Translations under genes and position numbers: made by a program
Part shown: piece after piece, positions 8,013 to 15,555 of the stretch
Numbering within the stretch: the first letter of the stretch is position 1
Layout of the letters: every line of letters begins with the position of its first letter
NCBI GenBank assembly: GCA_030626645.1
Contig: DAOUTP010000008.1
Location: forward strand, 1 to 21,165
Reading direction: 5' to 3'
DNA: 21,165 nucleotides
From: Candidatus Cloacimonadota bacterium
GTDB lineage: Bacteria; Cloacimonadota; Cloacimonadia; Cloacimonadales; TCS61
The notes under the pieces: generated by a model
The model's database searches: none
The model's input: only the letters and a program-made list of their open reading frames with translations
Told to the model about the DNA's origin: nothing

Positions 8013-8069
8013 TAAAAGGTAAAAATGCTACTTGGTTAGTAGCTTAAAAAAATAGGAAAGGAGATGCAA

Positions 8070-9080
8070 ATGTTAAAAAGAATTATTACGATTTTTGTTC
8101 TTGTGCTATTCGTGATGTCTATCTTTAGTTGTGGGCAGGTAAAAAAGGAATCGGGTATTAAAATTGCAATGGTAACCGATGTTGGTGGAATTAATGATCA
8201 ATCATTCAATCAGTCAGCCTGGGAAGGATTAACAAGAGCTGAGAAAGAATTCGCTATCGCTGTAAGTTATCTTGAGTCGACTCAAGATGCGGATTATTCA
8301 CCAAATATGGAAACTTTGCTTGATGCCGGAAATAATTTGATCTGGGGTATCGGTTTCAAAATGGGTGATACAATTAAAGAAAAAGCTCTGGAAAATCCAG
8401 ATCAAAATTATGCTATCATTGATTATGCATATGGTGACGAAACTCCTGCTAATGTAGTCGGAGTTGTTTTTAAAGAGCAAGAACCATCATTCCTGGTTGG
8501 ATACATCGCAGGTAAAATGACAAAAACTAATAAAGTAGGATTTGTCGGTGGAATGAAATTCCCACTTATCGAAAAATTTGAATATGGTTTCAAAGCTGGT
8601 GTGAAATTAGCAAATCCTGATGCTGAGATCTATGCACAATATGCAGATTCTTTCACAGATGCTGCAAAAGGTAAAGCTATTGCAAATCAAATGTACGGGA
8701 AAGGTGCTGATATTGTTTATCATGCTTCCGGTGGTGTTGGTGATGGCGTTATTGAAGCCGCAAAAGAGCAGGATAAATTTGCTATTGGTGTTGATAGAGA
8801 TCAAAATTCTCTAGCTCCTGACCATGTTATCACCTCAGCTATGAAAAGAGTTGATAATGCAATTTTTAATGTTGCTGCTCTTTTAGTTAAAGATGAATTC
8901 CCTGGTGGAACAACCGTTGTTTACGGTTTAAAAGAAGGTGGAGTTGGAATCGCTCCTACATCTTATAAACTTGTTCCTGCAGAGATATTGGAAGAAGTTG
9001 AGGATCTCACAGCTAAGATTATCTCTGGTGAAATTATTGTTCCAAGTACACCTGATACTTTTGCAGAATGGATGAAGTAA
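8070..9080 (+). CDS. BMP-family substrate-binding lipoprotein of the nucleoside importer
   Basis: Captures the substrate in the periplasm for the upstream ABC importer; characterised BMP-family proteins such as Treponema PnrA/TmpC bind purine nucleosides. The start at 8070 is set by AGGAG at 8058-8062. The in-frame ATG at 8064 abuts that site and is too close. The 336-residue precursor has a lipoprotein signal peptide ending in IFSC, with C21 as the lipid anchor. Family landmarks follow: KIAMVTDVGGINDQSFNQSAW at the start of the mature domain, FLVGYIAGKM, VGFVGGM, then YHASGGVGDGVIEAAKE and GVDRDQNSLAPDHVITSAMK. The last two contain typical ribose- and base-contacting segments. A strong terminator follows. 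A promoter-like TTGACA in the 98-nt gap upstream would let this subunit be made in excess. Confidence 0.94.
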   Translation: MLKRIITIFVLVLFVMSIFSCGQVKKESGIKIAMVTDVGGINDQSFNQSAWEGLTRAEKEFAIAVSYLESTQDADYSPNMETLLDAGNNLIWGIGFKMGDTIKEKALENPDQNYAIIDYAYGDETPANVVGVVFKEQEPSFLVGYIAGKMTKTNKVGFVGGMKFPLIEKFEYGFKAGVKLANPDAEIYAQYADSFTDAAKGKAIANQMYGKGADIVYHASGGVGDGVIEAAKEQDKFAIGVDRDQNSLAPDHVITSAMKRVDNAIFNVAALLVKDEFPGGTTVVYGLKEGGVGIAPTSYKLVPAEILEEVEDLTAKIISGEIIVPSTPDTFAEWMK

Positions 9081-9108
9081 TTTAGTTAATTATAACTATT
9101 GTTAAATT

Positions 9109-9141
9109 GGAAGCCCCTGACAATTGGGGCTTCCTTTCTTT
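9109..9141 (+). terminator. Rho-independent terminator after the BMP gene
   Basis: Perfect nine-base stem GGAAGCCCC / GGGGCTTCC with an eight-base loop, followed by TTTCTTT. It ends 18 nt before the rsmI ATG, so rsmI must have a start inside or after it, or be read by leak-through. Confidence 0.92.
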
Positions 9142-9159
9142 ATGAAAACAGGAAATTGA

Positions 9160-9996
9160 ATGAAGAAAATCGGAATTCTATATATTGTTCCAACTCCGAT
9201 CGGCAATCTTGCCGATATTACATTCAGAGCTGTTGATGTTCTAAAGAAAGTATCAATCATCGGTGCTGAAGATACACGGAATTCAAAGAAATTATTGAAT
9301 CATTATAATATTGAAACTCCAATGATAAGCTATCATAAGTTCAATGAACGTAAGCGTGTAGTTCAATTGATTAGCAAATTACAAAATGGTGAGGATATTG
9401 CAATTATCTCAGATGCCGGAACTCCGGGAATATCTGATCCATCCAGTATTATAATAAAGGAAGCTATCATCAATGATTTACAAATAGAAGTATTGCCTGG
9501 AGCAACAGCTTTTATCCCTGCTTTGGTTGCATCAGGTTTGAATTGCGAGAGATTTCAATTCATTGGTTTCCTACCCGAAAAAAATAAAACAAGAGATGGA
9601 TTATTAGAAAATATTAAGAATAATGAAAATACACTTATTTTTTATGAAGCGCCTCATAAATTGCAAAAATTCTTCCAGAAATTATTCGATTATCTAGGAG
9701 ATCGTAAAATAGCAATTGTTCGAGAAATTTCCAAGATTTATGAAACATTTTATCGCACAACTTTGAAGAATATTATTGAGGAACCTGAACAAATTGTAGA
9801 AAAAGGAGAGTTTGTGATCATTGTGGAAGGCTCCCTCAAAAGCATTATTAGTGACAGTGAATTAAAAGATAAACTAAGTAAATTAATTAAAAATGGTGAA
9901 ACAAAGAAAACTGCAGTTAAATTAGTTACAAAAGAGACAGATGAACAAAAGAACAGAATATATCAACTGGCTTTAGAACTGGATATTAATGAATAA
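9160..9996 (+). CDS. rsmI: 16S rRNA (cytidine-2'-O)-methyltransferase
   Basis: Uses S-adenosylmethionine to methylate the 2'-hydroxyl of C1402 in 16S rRNA (E. coli numbering), in the decoding centre. The 278 residues cover the full tetrapyrrole-methylase-fold domain. Landmarks are YIVPTPIGNLADIT at the start, IGAEDTRNSKKLL, the SAM-site SDAGTPGISDP, LPGATAFIPALVASGL, FIGFLPEK, FYEAPHKL and a final GEFVIIVEG. AGGAAA precedes the ATG at a suitable distance. The gene begins only 18 nt after the terminator of the BMP gene, and I see no TTGAC box in that gap, so its promoter is unclear. The ybaB-recR pair follows after 65 nt, with its own promoter-like element. Confidence 0.93.
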   Translation: MKKIGILYIVPTPIGNLADITFRAVDVLKKVSIIGAEDTRNSKKLLNHYNIETPMISYHKFNERKRVVQLISKLQNGEDIAIISDAGTPGISDPSSIIIKEAIINDLQIEVLPGATAFIPALVASGLNCERFQFIGFLPEKNKTRDGLLENIKNNENTLIFYEAPHKLQKFFQKLFDYLGDRKIAIVREISKIYETFYRTTLKNIIEEPEQIVEKGEFVIIVEGSLKSIISDSELKDKLSKLIKNGETKKTAVKLVTKETDEQKNRIYQLALELDINE

Positions 9997-10000
9997 TAAT

Positions 10001-10027
10001 TTGACTTTAACAGCAGCGATGAATTTG
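10001..10027 (+). promoter_or_regulatory. Putative promoter of ybaB-recR
   Basis: TTGACT at 10001-10006, 17 nt, then TTTG at 10024-10027 (context TGAATTTG, near the TAnnTTTG form of Bacteroidetes -7 boxes). It lies 55 nt before the ybaB ATG. Confidence 0.4.
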
Positions 10028-10061
10028 TTGATTGATATTAGATAAATATGGAGGATTAAAT

Positions 10062-10388
10062 ATGTTTCCAGGTGGGAATAAAGGAATGAAAGATTTGATG
10101 AAGCAAGCTAAAAAAATGCAAGATGAAATGATGAAAGCTCAAGAAGAGCTTGCAAATAAGATTGTAGAGGGAACTTCCGGTGGTGGAATGGTTAAGGTTC
10201 AAATGAATGGTAAAAATCAACTTGTTTCTTTGAATATTGATAAAGAGGTAGTAGATCCGGAAGATATTGAAATGCTTGAAGATCTTATAATTGCAGCTGT
10301 TAATGAAGCTCATGATAAAATTGCAAAATCAAGCGAAGAGGAGATGGGAAAACTTACCGGTGGTCTAAAAATACCTGGAATGTTTTAG
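10062..10388 (+). CDS. ybaB: YbaB/EbfC-family nucleoid-associated protein
   Basis: A small dimeric DNA-binding protein thought to coat the nucleoid; its gene lies beside recR in most bacteria. GGAGG seven nt upstream fixes the ATG at 10062, giving 108 residues, the family's usual size; an in-frame ATG at 10032 would add a non-conserved extension. The N-terminus is a charged, Met-rich helix (MKDLMKQAKKMQDEMMKAQEEL). Then come GTSGGGMVKVQMNGKNQLVSLNID, the acidic helix DPEDIEMLEDLIIAAVNEAHDKI, and the usual GGLKIPGMF end. recR starts 60 nt downstream. The commoner dnaX-ybaB-recR order is not kept: rsmI stands where dnaX often is. Confidence 0.93.
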   Translation: MFPGGNKGMKDLMKQAKKMQDEMMKAQEELANKIVEGTSGGGMVKVQMNGKNQLVSLNIDKEVVDPEDIEMLEDLIIAAVNEAHDKIAKSSEEEMGKLTGGLKIPGMF

Positions 10389-10448
10389 ATAATTTAATAT
10401 TGAAAATTGAGAAGAGCTCGCTATGCAAAACCCGTAAGGTGAAATATA

Positions 10449-11048
10449 ATGTTTAATGGCTTTTTAGAAGACCTTGTAAATAATTTGAAGAAACTTCCCG
10501 GAATTGGCTCTAAAACTGCACAACGTTTGGCAATACATCTAATAAGTAAAGAAAAGGCAGTAGCATTAAAATTAGCTGATTCTATCAAAGATGCTGTTCA
10601 AAGCTATAATAATTGTTCAATTTGTAATATGCTATCGGAAATGGAGCCTTGTAAATTTTGCAGTGATGCTACAAGAATGTCTAACGTTATCTGCGTTGTA
10701 GAAAACACACAAGACGCTTACTTGATAGAGGCTCTTCATGAGTTTAAAGGCAGATATTTTGTTTTGAACGAGCTGCTTTCACCACTTGATGGAATTGGTC
10801 CGGAAGAGATAAATTTCCCAAAATTAGAGACAATAATTAATTCCGGTGAGATCAATGAAATAATTTTAGCATTAAATCCTTCTGCTGAGGGTGAAAGTAC
10901 AATTAACTATCTGGCATCACAATTTGAAGAAAAAGGAATTAAAATCACCAGATTGTCTACTGGATTGCCATTTGGTGGGGATATCGAATACACAAGTTCA
11001 CTAACATTAAGTAATGCTTTTAAAAGAAGATATTCGGTAACAGAATAG
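10449..11048 (+). CDS. recR: Recombination protein RecR
   Basis: Works with RecF/RecO to load RecA at single-strand gaps during DNA repair. At 199 residues it has the standard length. It has the N-terminal helix-hairpin-helix (LKKLPGIGSKTAQRLAIHL, residues 13-31), a four-cysteine zinc finger (C56, C59, C68, C71) and a TOPRIM domain beginning ICVVENTQDAYLIEAL. The conserved SPLDGIGPEEI and LNPSAEGESTINYLA segments and the C-terminal RLSTGLPFGGDIEY follow. AAGGTGA precedes the ATG. The TAG stop shares its G with the GTG start of the next gene, so a secreted hydrolase is translationally tied to a DNA repair gene. Confidence 0.95.
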   Translation: MFNGFLEDLVNNLKKLPGIGSKTAQRLAIHLISKEKAVALKLADSIKDAVQSYNNCSICNMLSEMEPCKFCSDATRMSNVICVVENTQDAYLIEALHEFKGRYFVLNELLSPLDGIGPEEINFPKLETIINSGEINEIILALNPSAEGESTINYLASQFEEKGIKITRLSTGLPFGGDIEYTSSLTLSNAFKRRYSVTE

Positions 11049-11770
11049 TGCGAAATATAATTATTGCTGTCTTGCTCACTTTGAATTTGGTATCACACAA
11101 TTTAAATGCAGAAATTATTAACGAAAGTGTGATTTTATTACATGGTTTAGGTGATGTTAAACTTTCAATGTTAAAATTAGAAAATGCACTGAAAGATGAA
11201 GGATATACAACTAAGAACATTGGTTATTTCACAACTGGAGAAACTATTGAATCTTTGGCTGAGAAGAAATTATCAAAAGTTATTGAACAATATGAGAAGA
11301 TCGGGTTTGAGAAGATACATTTTGTTACACACTCAATGGGTGGGCTTATTGTAAGATACTATCTTCAAGCAAATGATCTTCCCATGGGAAGCCGAATCGT
11401 TATGTTGAGTCCACCAAATCATGGATCAGAAGTAGCAGATCATTTTCAAGAGAGTTCATTCTATAAAATATTAGTTGGTGATGTGGGGAAAGAACTGACA
11501 ACGGATTCTAATATTTTACTAGAACTTAAACAAATTGTACCCGAAATTGGAATTATTGCTGGAAATAAAAGTTCTAATCCATATTTTTCTAAATTGATCC
11601 CTGGTGAGGATGATGGTCGTGTTGCAGTAGATAATACGAAACTCATTGAAATGAAAGATTTTATGGTAGTACCAAGTACACATCTGACAATCAAATATAA
11701 TGATGAAGTTATTCAGCAAACCGTATTCTTCCTTAAAAATGGAAAATTCAATCATCTTAATAATGAATAA
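11048..11770 (+). CDS. Exported lipase-like alpha/beta hydrolase
   Basis: A 240-residue predicted secreted ester hydrolase. It starts at a GTG that overlaps the recR stop by one base. Only this start supplies the signal peptide (RNIIIAVLLTLNLVSHNLNA, then mature from about residue 22), so the unusual codon is well supported. The fold's landmarks are the oxyanion strand VILLHGLGD (28-36), the nucleophile elbow THSMGG with S96, an acidic DDGR near residues 188-191, and H212 in STHLTIKYND as the likely catalytic His. It resembles the PGAP1/triacylglycerol-lipase type of family. The substrate could be phospholipid or another ester and is not known. The end overlaps the next lipoprotein gene by eight bases. 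Confidence 0.82.
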   Translation: MRNIIIAVLLTLNLVSHNLNAEIINESVILLHGLGDVKLSMLKLENALKDEGYTTKNIGYFTTGETIESLAEKKLSKVIEQYEKIGFEKIHFVTHSMGGLIVRYYLQANDLPMGSRIVMLSPPNHGSEVADHFQESSFYKILVGDVGKELTTDSNILLELKQIVPEIGIIAGNKSSNPYFSKLIPGEDDGRVAVDNTKLIEMKDFMVVPSTHLTIKYNDEVIQQTVFFLKNGKFNHLNNE

Positions 11771-13070
11771 ATATATAAAATATTTAATTAAATCGTTTCT
11801 TATCTTATTAATTACAGCAGGGTTGATTTCTTGTGGTCATAAAAAAAATCCAACAGGTGGAAAAAAAGATACCATACAACCAGAGATAGTTTCTGTTATC
11901 CCCGAAGAGTACAGTGATATTTCTGATTCAAATATTGAAGTTATATTTTCAAAACCTATCGAGCGAAATACAATATTAAGTGGTATCTATATCTATCCTC
12001 CGATTTTAAAAAAGAAATACAGTTGGGATGGAAATATTTTAACTATTAAAATCCTTGAGGAACTAGAGAAAAACACAAATTACTACTTCAATTTCTCTAA
12101 GAAGATAAAAGGTGAACATGGAAATTTCCTAAATACAAGCAGTTCATTTATTTTTGTAAGTGGGAAACTAAATGCAAATCGTATTTCTGGTAATTTTATT
12201 TATGAGGAAATTGAAGACAAAAGCAAGCCAATTCAAATGACGATCTTAACAGCAGATTCAATCGAGATCTTTTCACAGGTAGCCTTTGGAGATGCATACA
12301 TAGTTGAAGATCTAAATAATATTGAGCACATTATTCGAACATATATTGATAAAAATACAAATGAAAAATATGATTATGATAGTGAACCGTATTTTCAGAA
12401 CTCAATTGATCCGGCAAATTCGTCAACTATGAATATTCATCTCGCTTATGCAGATACCATAAAACCGAACCTTAAATCTATTAATATAATCTGCAACAAT
12501 AGTATTGATGTAATATTTTCTGAACCAATTAGTTCTTTTTCTGAAATAGCAATATCTACAGCTGACTCATTGGAGACAGAAGTGAAAATTGTTGCTCATT
12601 ATCTTGATAATGATGAATTATCACTTCTTACAACATTATTAGATACGCTAAAGTATAAAATTCAAATTAGTGATATTTTAGATTTCAAAGATAACATCAC
12701 TTCAGAAAGTTCACTGATATTTGATGGAACAATGCTGCAGGATACAATTCCACCAGAAGTAATTTCTTCATATCCAAGAACAGGTTCTTCAGTAGATTCT
12801 TTTCTGCCAAAAATTTCTGTTTTATTCTCTGAAATTATACTGGTAGAAGATATTGAAACAAAATTAATCGAAGTAGAAACCGGAAATATTGAGGACATTG
12901 TTATCCTTAATAAGGACTCAAAACACTACATTCTAAGTTCAAAACATAGATTAAATAACTATTCTTCATATAAATTCACTTTGCATGCAAAGGATAGTAG
13001 TGGGAATATAATGACCAAGCCTCTTGAGACTATTTTTCTTCCAATTGTAAGAAATGTGAATAAAAAATAA
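11763..13070 (+). CDS. Lipoprotein with SbsA-type Ig-like domains
   Basis: A 435-residue lipoprotein of unknown role, likely in the cell envelope. I chose the ATG at 11763, eight bases inside the end of the hydrolase gene. It gives a direct lipoprotein signal peptide (MNKYIKYLIKSFLILLITAG then LISC, with C24 as anchor); upstream ATGs at 11700 and 11739 would bury it. After a NPTGGKKDTIQPEIVS lead, the segment IEVIFSKPI marks a first Ig-like (Big_5) domain. Two more lead-ins, ADTIKPNLKS...IDVIFSEPI and LQDTIPPEVISSYP...ISVLFSEII, suggest repeats of the same fold. A different beta-rich domain (from SGNFIYEE on) sits between the first and second. The GGKKDTxPP lead is typical of Bacteroidetes-type Ig-like lipoproteins. 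No ribosome site stands out, so coupling to the hydrolase is likely. Confidence 0.8.
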   Translation: MNKYIKYLIKSFLILLITAGLISCGHKKNPTGGKKDTIQPEIVSVIPEEYSDISDSNIEVIFSKPIERNTILSGIYIYPPILKKKYSWDGNILTIKILEELEKNTNYYFNFSKKIKGEHGNFLNTSSSFIFVSGKLNANRISGNFIYEEIEDKSKPIQMTILTADSIEIFSQVAFGDAYIVEDLNNIEHIIRTYIDKNTNEKYDYDSEPYFQNSIDPANSSTMNIHLAYADTIKPNLKSINIICNNSIDVIFSEPISSFSEIAISTADSLETEVKIVAHYLDNDELSLLTTLLDTLKYKIQISDILDFKDNITSESSLIFDGTMLQDTIPPEVISSYPRTGSSVDSFLPKISVLFSEIILVEDIETKLIEVETGNIEDIVILNKDSKHYILSSKHRLNNYSSYKFTLHAKDSSGNIMTKPLETIFLPIVRNVNKK

Positions 13071-13177
13071 AAACTATGAAGACAGGTAACTTGTTGAGAT
13101 ACAAACATATATGAATGTGTAATCAGCTTATATAAATATGGTATATTAATATTTAACTTATTATAATACAACTAGAT

Positions 13178-13202
13178 AAGATATATTTTACAAAAATATC
13201 TT
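13178..13202. promoter_or_regulatory. Inverted repeat overlapping the -35-like box of the outer-membrane protein gene
   Basis: Arms AAGATAT (13178-13184) and ATATCTT (13196-13202) flank an inner TTTTACAAAA (13186-13195) that is itself self-complementary around AC. One base (13185) is unpaired. The right arm ends on the first two bases of TTGACA at 13201. It could be an operator or an RNA hairpin, though there is no T tract after it. Confidence 0.4.
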
Positions 13203-13230
13203 GACACAATTATTGAATAAAATTCATTTA
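13201..13230 (+). promoter_or_regulatory. Putative promoter of the outer-membrane protein gene
   Basis: TTGACA at 13201-13206, 20 nt, then a TTT at 13227-13229. It lies 145 nt before the ATG, so the transcript would have a long leader. The rest of the 281-nt gap from 13071 to 13351 is A+T-rich and shows no gene. Confidence 0.4.
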
Positions 13231-13351
13231 GGCATGTTCATTAATATAAGAATAGAATGTGATAATTTTAAAATGAGTGTTACTATCGCAAAGAAGTTTA
13301 GTTAATTAATTTTAACTAATGTGTGTGAAAAAAAAATCTAGGGAGAAAAAA

Positions 13352-14308
13352 ATGAAAAAAATTATTCTATTAGTAGTTAGTTTAGTATTCGTAGCAAGTC
13401 TGTTTGCTGGCGCTTCAGGTGAAGCAGACATGACATATCCCATTATTGGATATGCTGATGCAGCAGATGAAGGTGGCGGACTAGTTAAAGGTTATGCAGG
13501 TATTGGATTCTGGGGAGCTGATTATGGGTTCCACTTTAACTATGATAATACTGCCGGTCCGTATGTTGACCCTTGGACAATTAATCACATGTTCAAGAAA
13601 TTCACTCTTCATCCAATGGTGAATATTCTTGTTGGTAAAACTGCAGTACCGTTAGTAAAGCAATTAAATCCTTCTTCATTTGCAAACCTTAATATAATTG
13701 AAGGTGGTTGCTGGGGTTTTATTAATCCAGAAAACGATTGGATGATCAAATTAGACGGTAATGTAAGTGGTTTGGGATGGCAGCTTTTCACATTAGACGT
13801 TAATACATCTGCTGCTGGTGGTTATGATTATGCTGATTATGGACTTCGTTTAGATTACAACGTTGCAGGTGCGGATATTGGTGCTGGTCTTATAATGCGA
13901 GGAGTAGAGCCAGATGCTGATGGAATGATGGATTGGGCTTTTGACTTAGGTTATACAGCTGCCGAAATGGTTAATTTCAACTTCCAACTTCTTAATAAAC
14001 AAAATTATGATGATGTTGAAGATGAAGTTGCAGATGACATGAACATCTATTTAGTAACTAGTTACGTTCCTGGTCTTCCTTTCTGGATCAAGCCAGTACC
14101 ATATGTTGGATACTTTACTTATGCTGAAATGGAAGAGAATGTAATGTTCTTCGGTTTGAATATGATGCCTACCCATAATTCAGTTCTAAAGCTTGAGTAC
14201 AAAATGTATTCAGAAGAAAATTATGATTTATTCGGTAATGGTTCAGTTATTGTGGAAAATGACCTTAATGCAGATACATTAACATTACAATTAGGATATC
14301 AGTTCTAA
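13352..14308 (+). CDS. Putative outer-membrane beta-barrel protein, family unknown
   Basis: A 318-residue exported protein. The ATG at 13352 follows AGGGAGA closely and begins a standard signal peptide (MKKIILLVVSLVFVASLFAG, mature from about residue 21-24). The mature part is rich in Gly, aromatic and alternating residues: many short strands such as YADYGLRLDYNVAGADIGAGL and MNFFGLNM-like turns. It ends LTLQLGYQF, with the terminal Phe that Bam-dependent barrels usually carry. I do not recognise the family: no OmpA-like domain, plug or porin signature is seen. It is a single-gene unit, with its own promoter-like box 145 nt upstream and a strong terminator just after. That fits an abundant, separately regulated surface protein. 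Confidence 0.75.
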   Translation: MKKIILLVVSLVFVASLFAGASGEADMTYPIIGYADAADEGGGLVKGYAGIGFWGADYGFHFNYDNTAGPYVDPWTINHMFKKFTLHPMVNILVGKTAVPLVKQLNPSSFANLNIIEGGCWGFINPENDWMIKLDGNVSGLGWQLFTLDVNTSAAGGYDYADYGLRLDYNVAGADIGAGLIMRGVEPDADGMMDWAFDLGYTAAEMVNFNFQLLNKQNYDDVEDEVADDMNIYLVTSYVPGLPFWIKPVPYVGYFTYAEMEENVMFFGLNMMPTHNSVLKLEYKMYSEENYDLFGNGSVIVENDLNADTLTLQLGYQF

Positions 14309-14327
14309 GTTGTATAAAAATTAGTAC

Positions 14328-14356
14328 AAAACCCCACAGAAATGCGGGGTTTTTTT
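14328..14356 (+). terminator. Rho-independent terminator after the outer-membrane protein gene
   Basis: Stem AAAACCCC (14328-14335) / GGGGTTTT (14346-14353). An A-C mismatch is followed by two more pairs closing a GAAA tetraloop (14339-14342). The T tract runs to 14356. Confidence 0.9.
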
Positions 14357-14405
14357 GATTCTGTAAAACCATTTACTTTTTTTATAATTGAATTTATATA
14401 ATCAT

Positions 14406-14434
14406 TTGACAATGAAATCTAACTTTTACAAAAG
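14406..14434 (+). promoter_or_regulatory. Putative promoter of the radical SAM gene
   Basis: TTGACA at 14406-14411, 41 nt before the ATG. CTTTTACAAAAG (14423-14434), a near-palindrome, follows; the exact reverse complement of these 12 bases is at 8007-8018. T-runs lie 12 and 24 nt after the box, not at the spacing seen elsewhere. Confidence 0.35.
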
Positions 14435-14452
14435 TCTTTTAAGGGAAGAATA

Positions 14453-15475
14453 ATGTTAAATGAAAATATTAGGCTGTTGAAAAAGAGTTTTAGGTTAAAC
14501 AGATTACTTAATGCAATTATAGTATATTTATCCTATTATGTATCACTTGTAACTAAACGAGCAATATATTGGGGTTCTCCACCAATTGTAATGATCGAAC
14601 CAACCAATATTTGCAATTTACAGTGCCCATTATGTCCTTCTGGAAATGGAACGTTGAAGAGGGTAAAAGGCTACATGAGTTTTGATGTTTTTAAAAAAAT
14701 CATTGATTATATAGAAAAAACTGCTTTCATGGTCGTACTATGGAACCAGGGTGAACCATATTTGAATAAAGATTTTTCCAAGATGGTCAAGTATGCTTCA
14801 GATAGAGATTTGTTTACACTTGTTTCAACAAATGGGAATATAGATTACAATGCAGAAGAAGTTGTGAATTCAGGGCTGGATTCAATGATAGTTTCATTAG
14901 ATGGAACAACACAGGAAACTTATAATAAATATCGAGTTAACGGAAAATTGGATAAAGTAATTAAAGGCGTTAAAGAGATCGTAGCAGCTAAGAAAAAATT
15001 GAATAGAACAAATCCACTACTTCGCTGGCAGTTTTTAGTAATGAAGCATAACGAACACGAAATTGAAGAAATTCAGCAGCTCTCAAAAGAACTTGGAGTA
15101 GATAATCTTGAATTAAAGAGTGTTCAGATATATTCAAAAGAAGATGTACAAACTTTTCTACCCGAAAATCCTAAATATAGAAGATATAAAGTTAATGGTA
15201 ATAATTTCGAATTGAAATTCGGCATTAAAAACCGTTGCCGCCGCATCTGGACCAATGCTGTCGTTAATTGGAATGGGGAAGTTGCGATCTGCTGTTTTGA
15301 TAAAGACGGAGATTTCAAAGTTGGAAACGTGAAAGATTCGACTTTAACTCAGCTTTGGAAAAATCAGAATATAATGAAAGTAAGAAACCAGATACTAAAA
15401 GATAGAAAACAGATACCGATTTGCAGGAATTGTCTGGAAGGAGTAAAGATCAAAATTGAAGAAACAAAGGTTTAA
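14453..15475 (+). CDS. Radical SAM/SPASM-domain protein
   Basis: A 340-residue cytoplasmic iron-sulfur enzyme. The radical SAM cluster motif CNLQCPLC supplies C54, C58 and C61, after the EPTNICN lead-in typical of the family. The TIM-barrel strands follow, including WNQGEPYLNKDF and TLVSTNGN. A C-terminal SPASM-type domain carries C262, C280, C281, C324 and C327 (RCRRIW, AICCFDKDGDFKVGN, ICRNC), enough to hold at least one auxiliary cluster. The first 45 residues are a basic and hydrophobic helix region, as in relatives that lie near the membrane. AAGGGAAG precedes the ATG. No peptide precursor gene is seen nearby. The converging envelope cassette downstream might suggest glycan or lipid work, but the substrate is unknown. 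Confidence 0.88.
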   Translation: MLNENIRLLKKSFRLNRLLNAIIVYLSYYVSLVTKRAIYWGSPPIVMIEPTNICNLQCPLCPSGNGTLKRVKGYMSFDVFKKIIDYIEKTAFMVVLWNQGEPYLNKDFSKMVKYASDRDLFTLVSTNGNIDYNAEEVVNSGLDSMIVSLDGTTQETYNKYRVNGKLDKVIKGVKEIVAAKKKLNRTNPLLRWQFLVMKHNEHEIEEIQQLSKELGVDNLELKSVQIYSKEDVQTFLPENPKYRRYKVNGNNFELKFGIKNRCRRIWTNAVVNWNGEVAICCFDKDGDFKVGNVKDSTLTQLWKNQNIMKVRNQILKDRKQIPICRNCLEGVKIKIEETKV

Positions 15476-15483
15476 AATTAAAG

Positions 15484-15510
15484 ACAGGATTAACAAGAGA
15501 AACAGGATTT
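15484..15510. repeat. Three 9-bp imperfect tandem units between convergent genes
   Basis: Units ACAGGATTA (15484), ACAAGAGAA (15493) and ACAGGATTT (15502) follow each other with no gap. The stretch lies in the 80-nt gap where the radical SAM gene and the minus-strand cassette converge. No hairpin terminator is seen there. Confidence 0.5.
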
Positions 15511-15555
15511 AAACATAAAAACTAAAAAGCCCTTAAAATCAAATTTACAGAATAA

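Noticed and set aside
8027..8043. Hairpin GCTAC-loop-GTAGC ahead of the BMP gene as a riboswitch or terminator.
   Set aside because: It has only five pairs, a seven-base loop, no T tract and no recognisable conserved riboswitch core.
15484..15510. A start of a CRISPR array.
   Set aside because: The units are 9 bp with no spacers, there are only three, and no cas gene is nearby.
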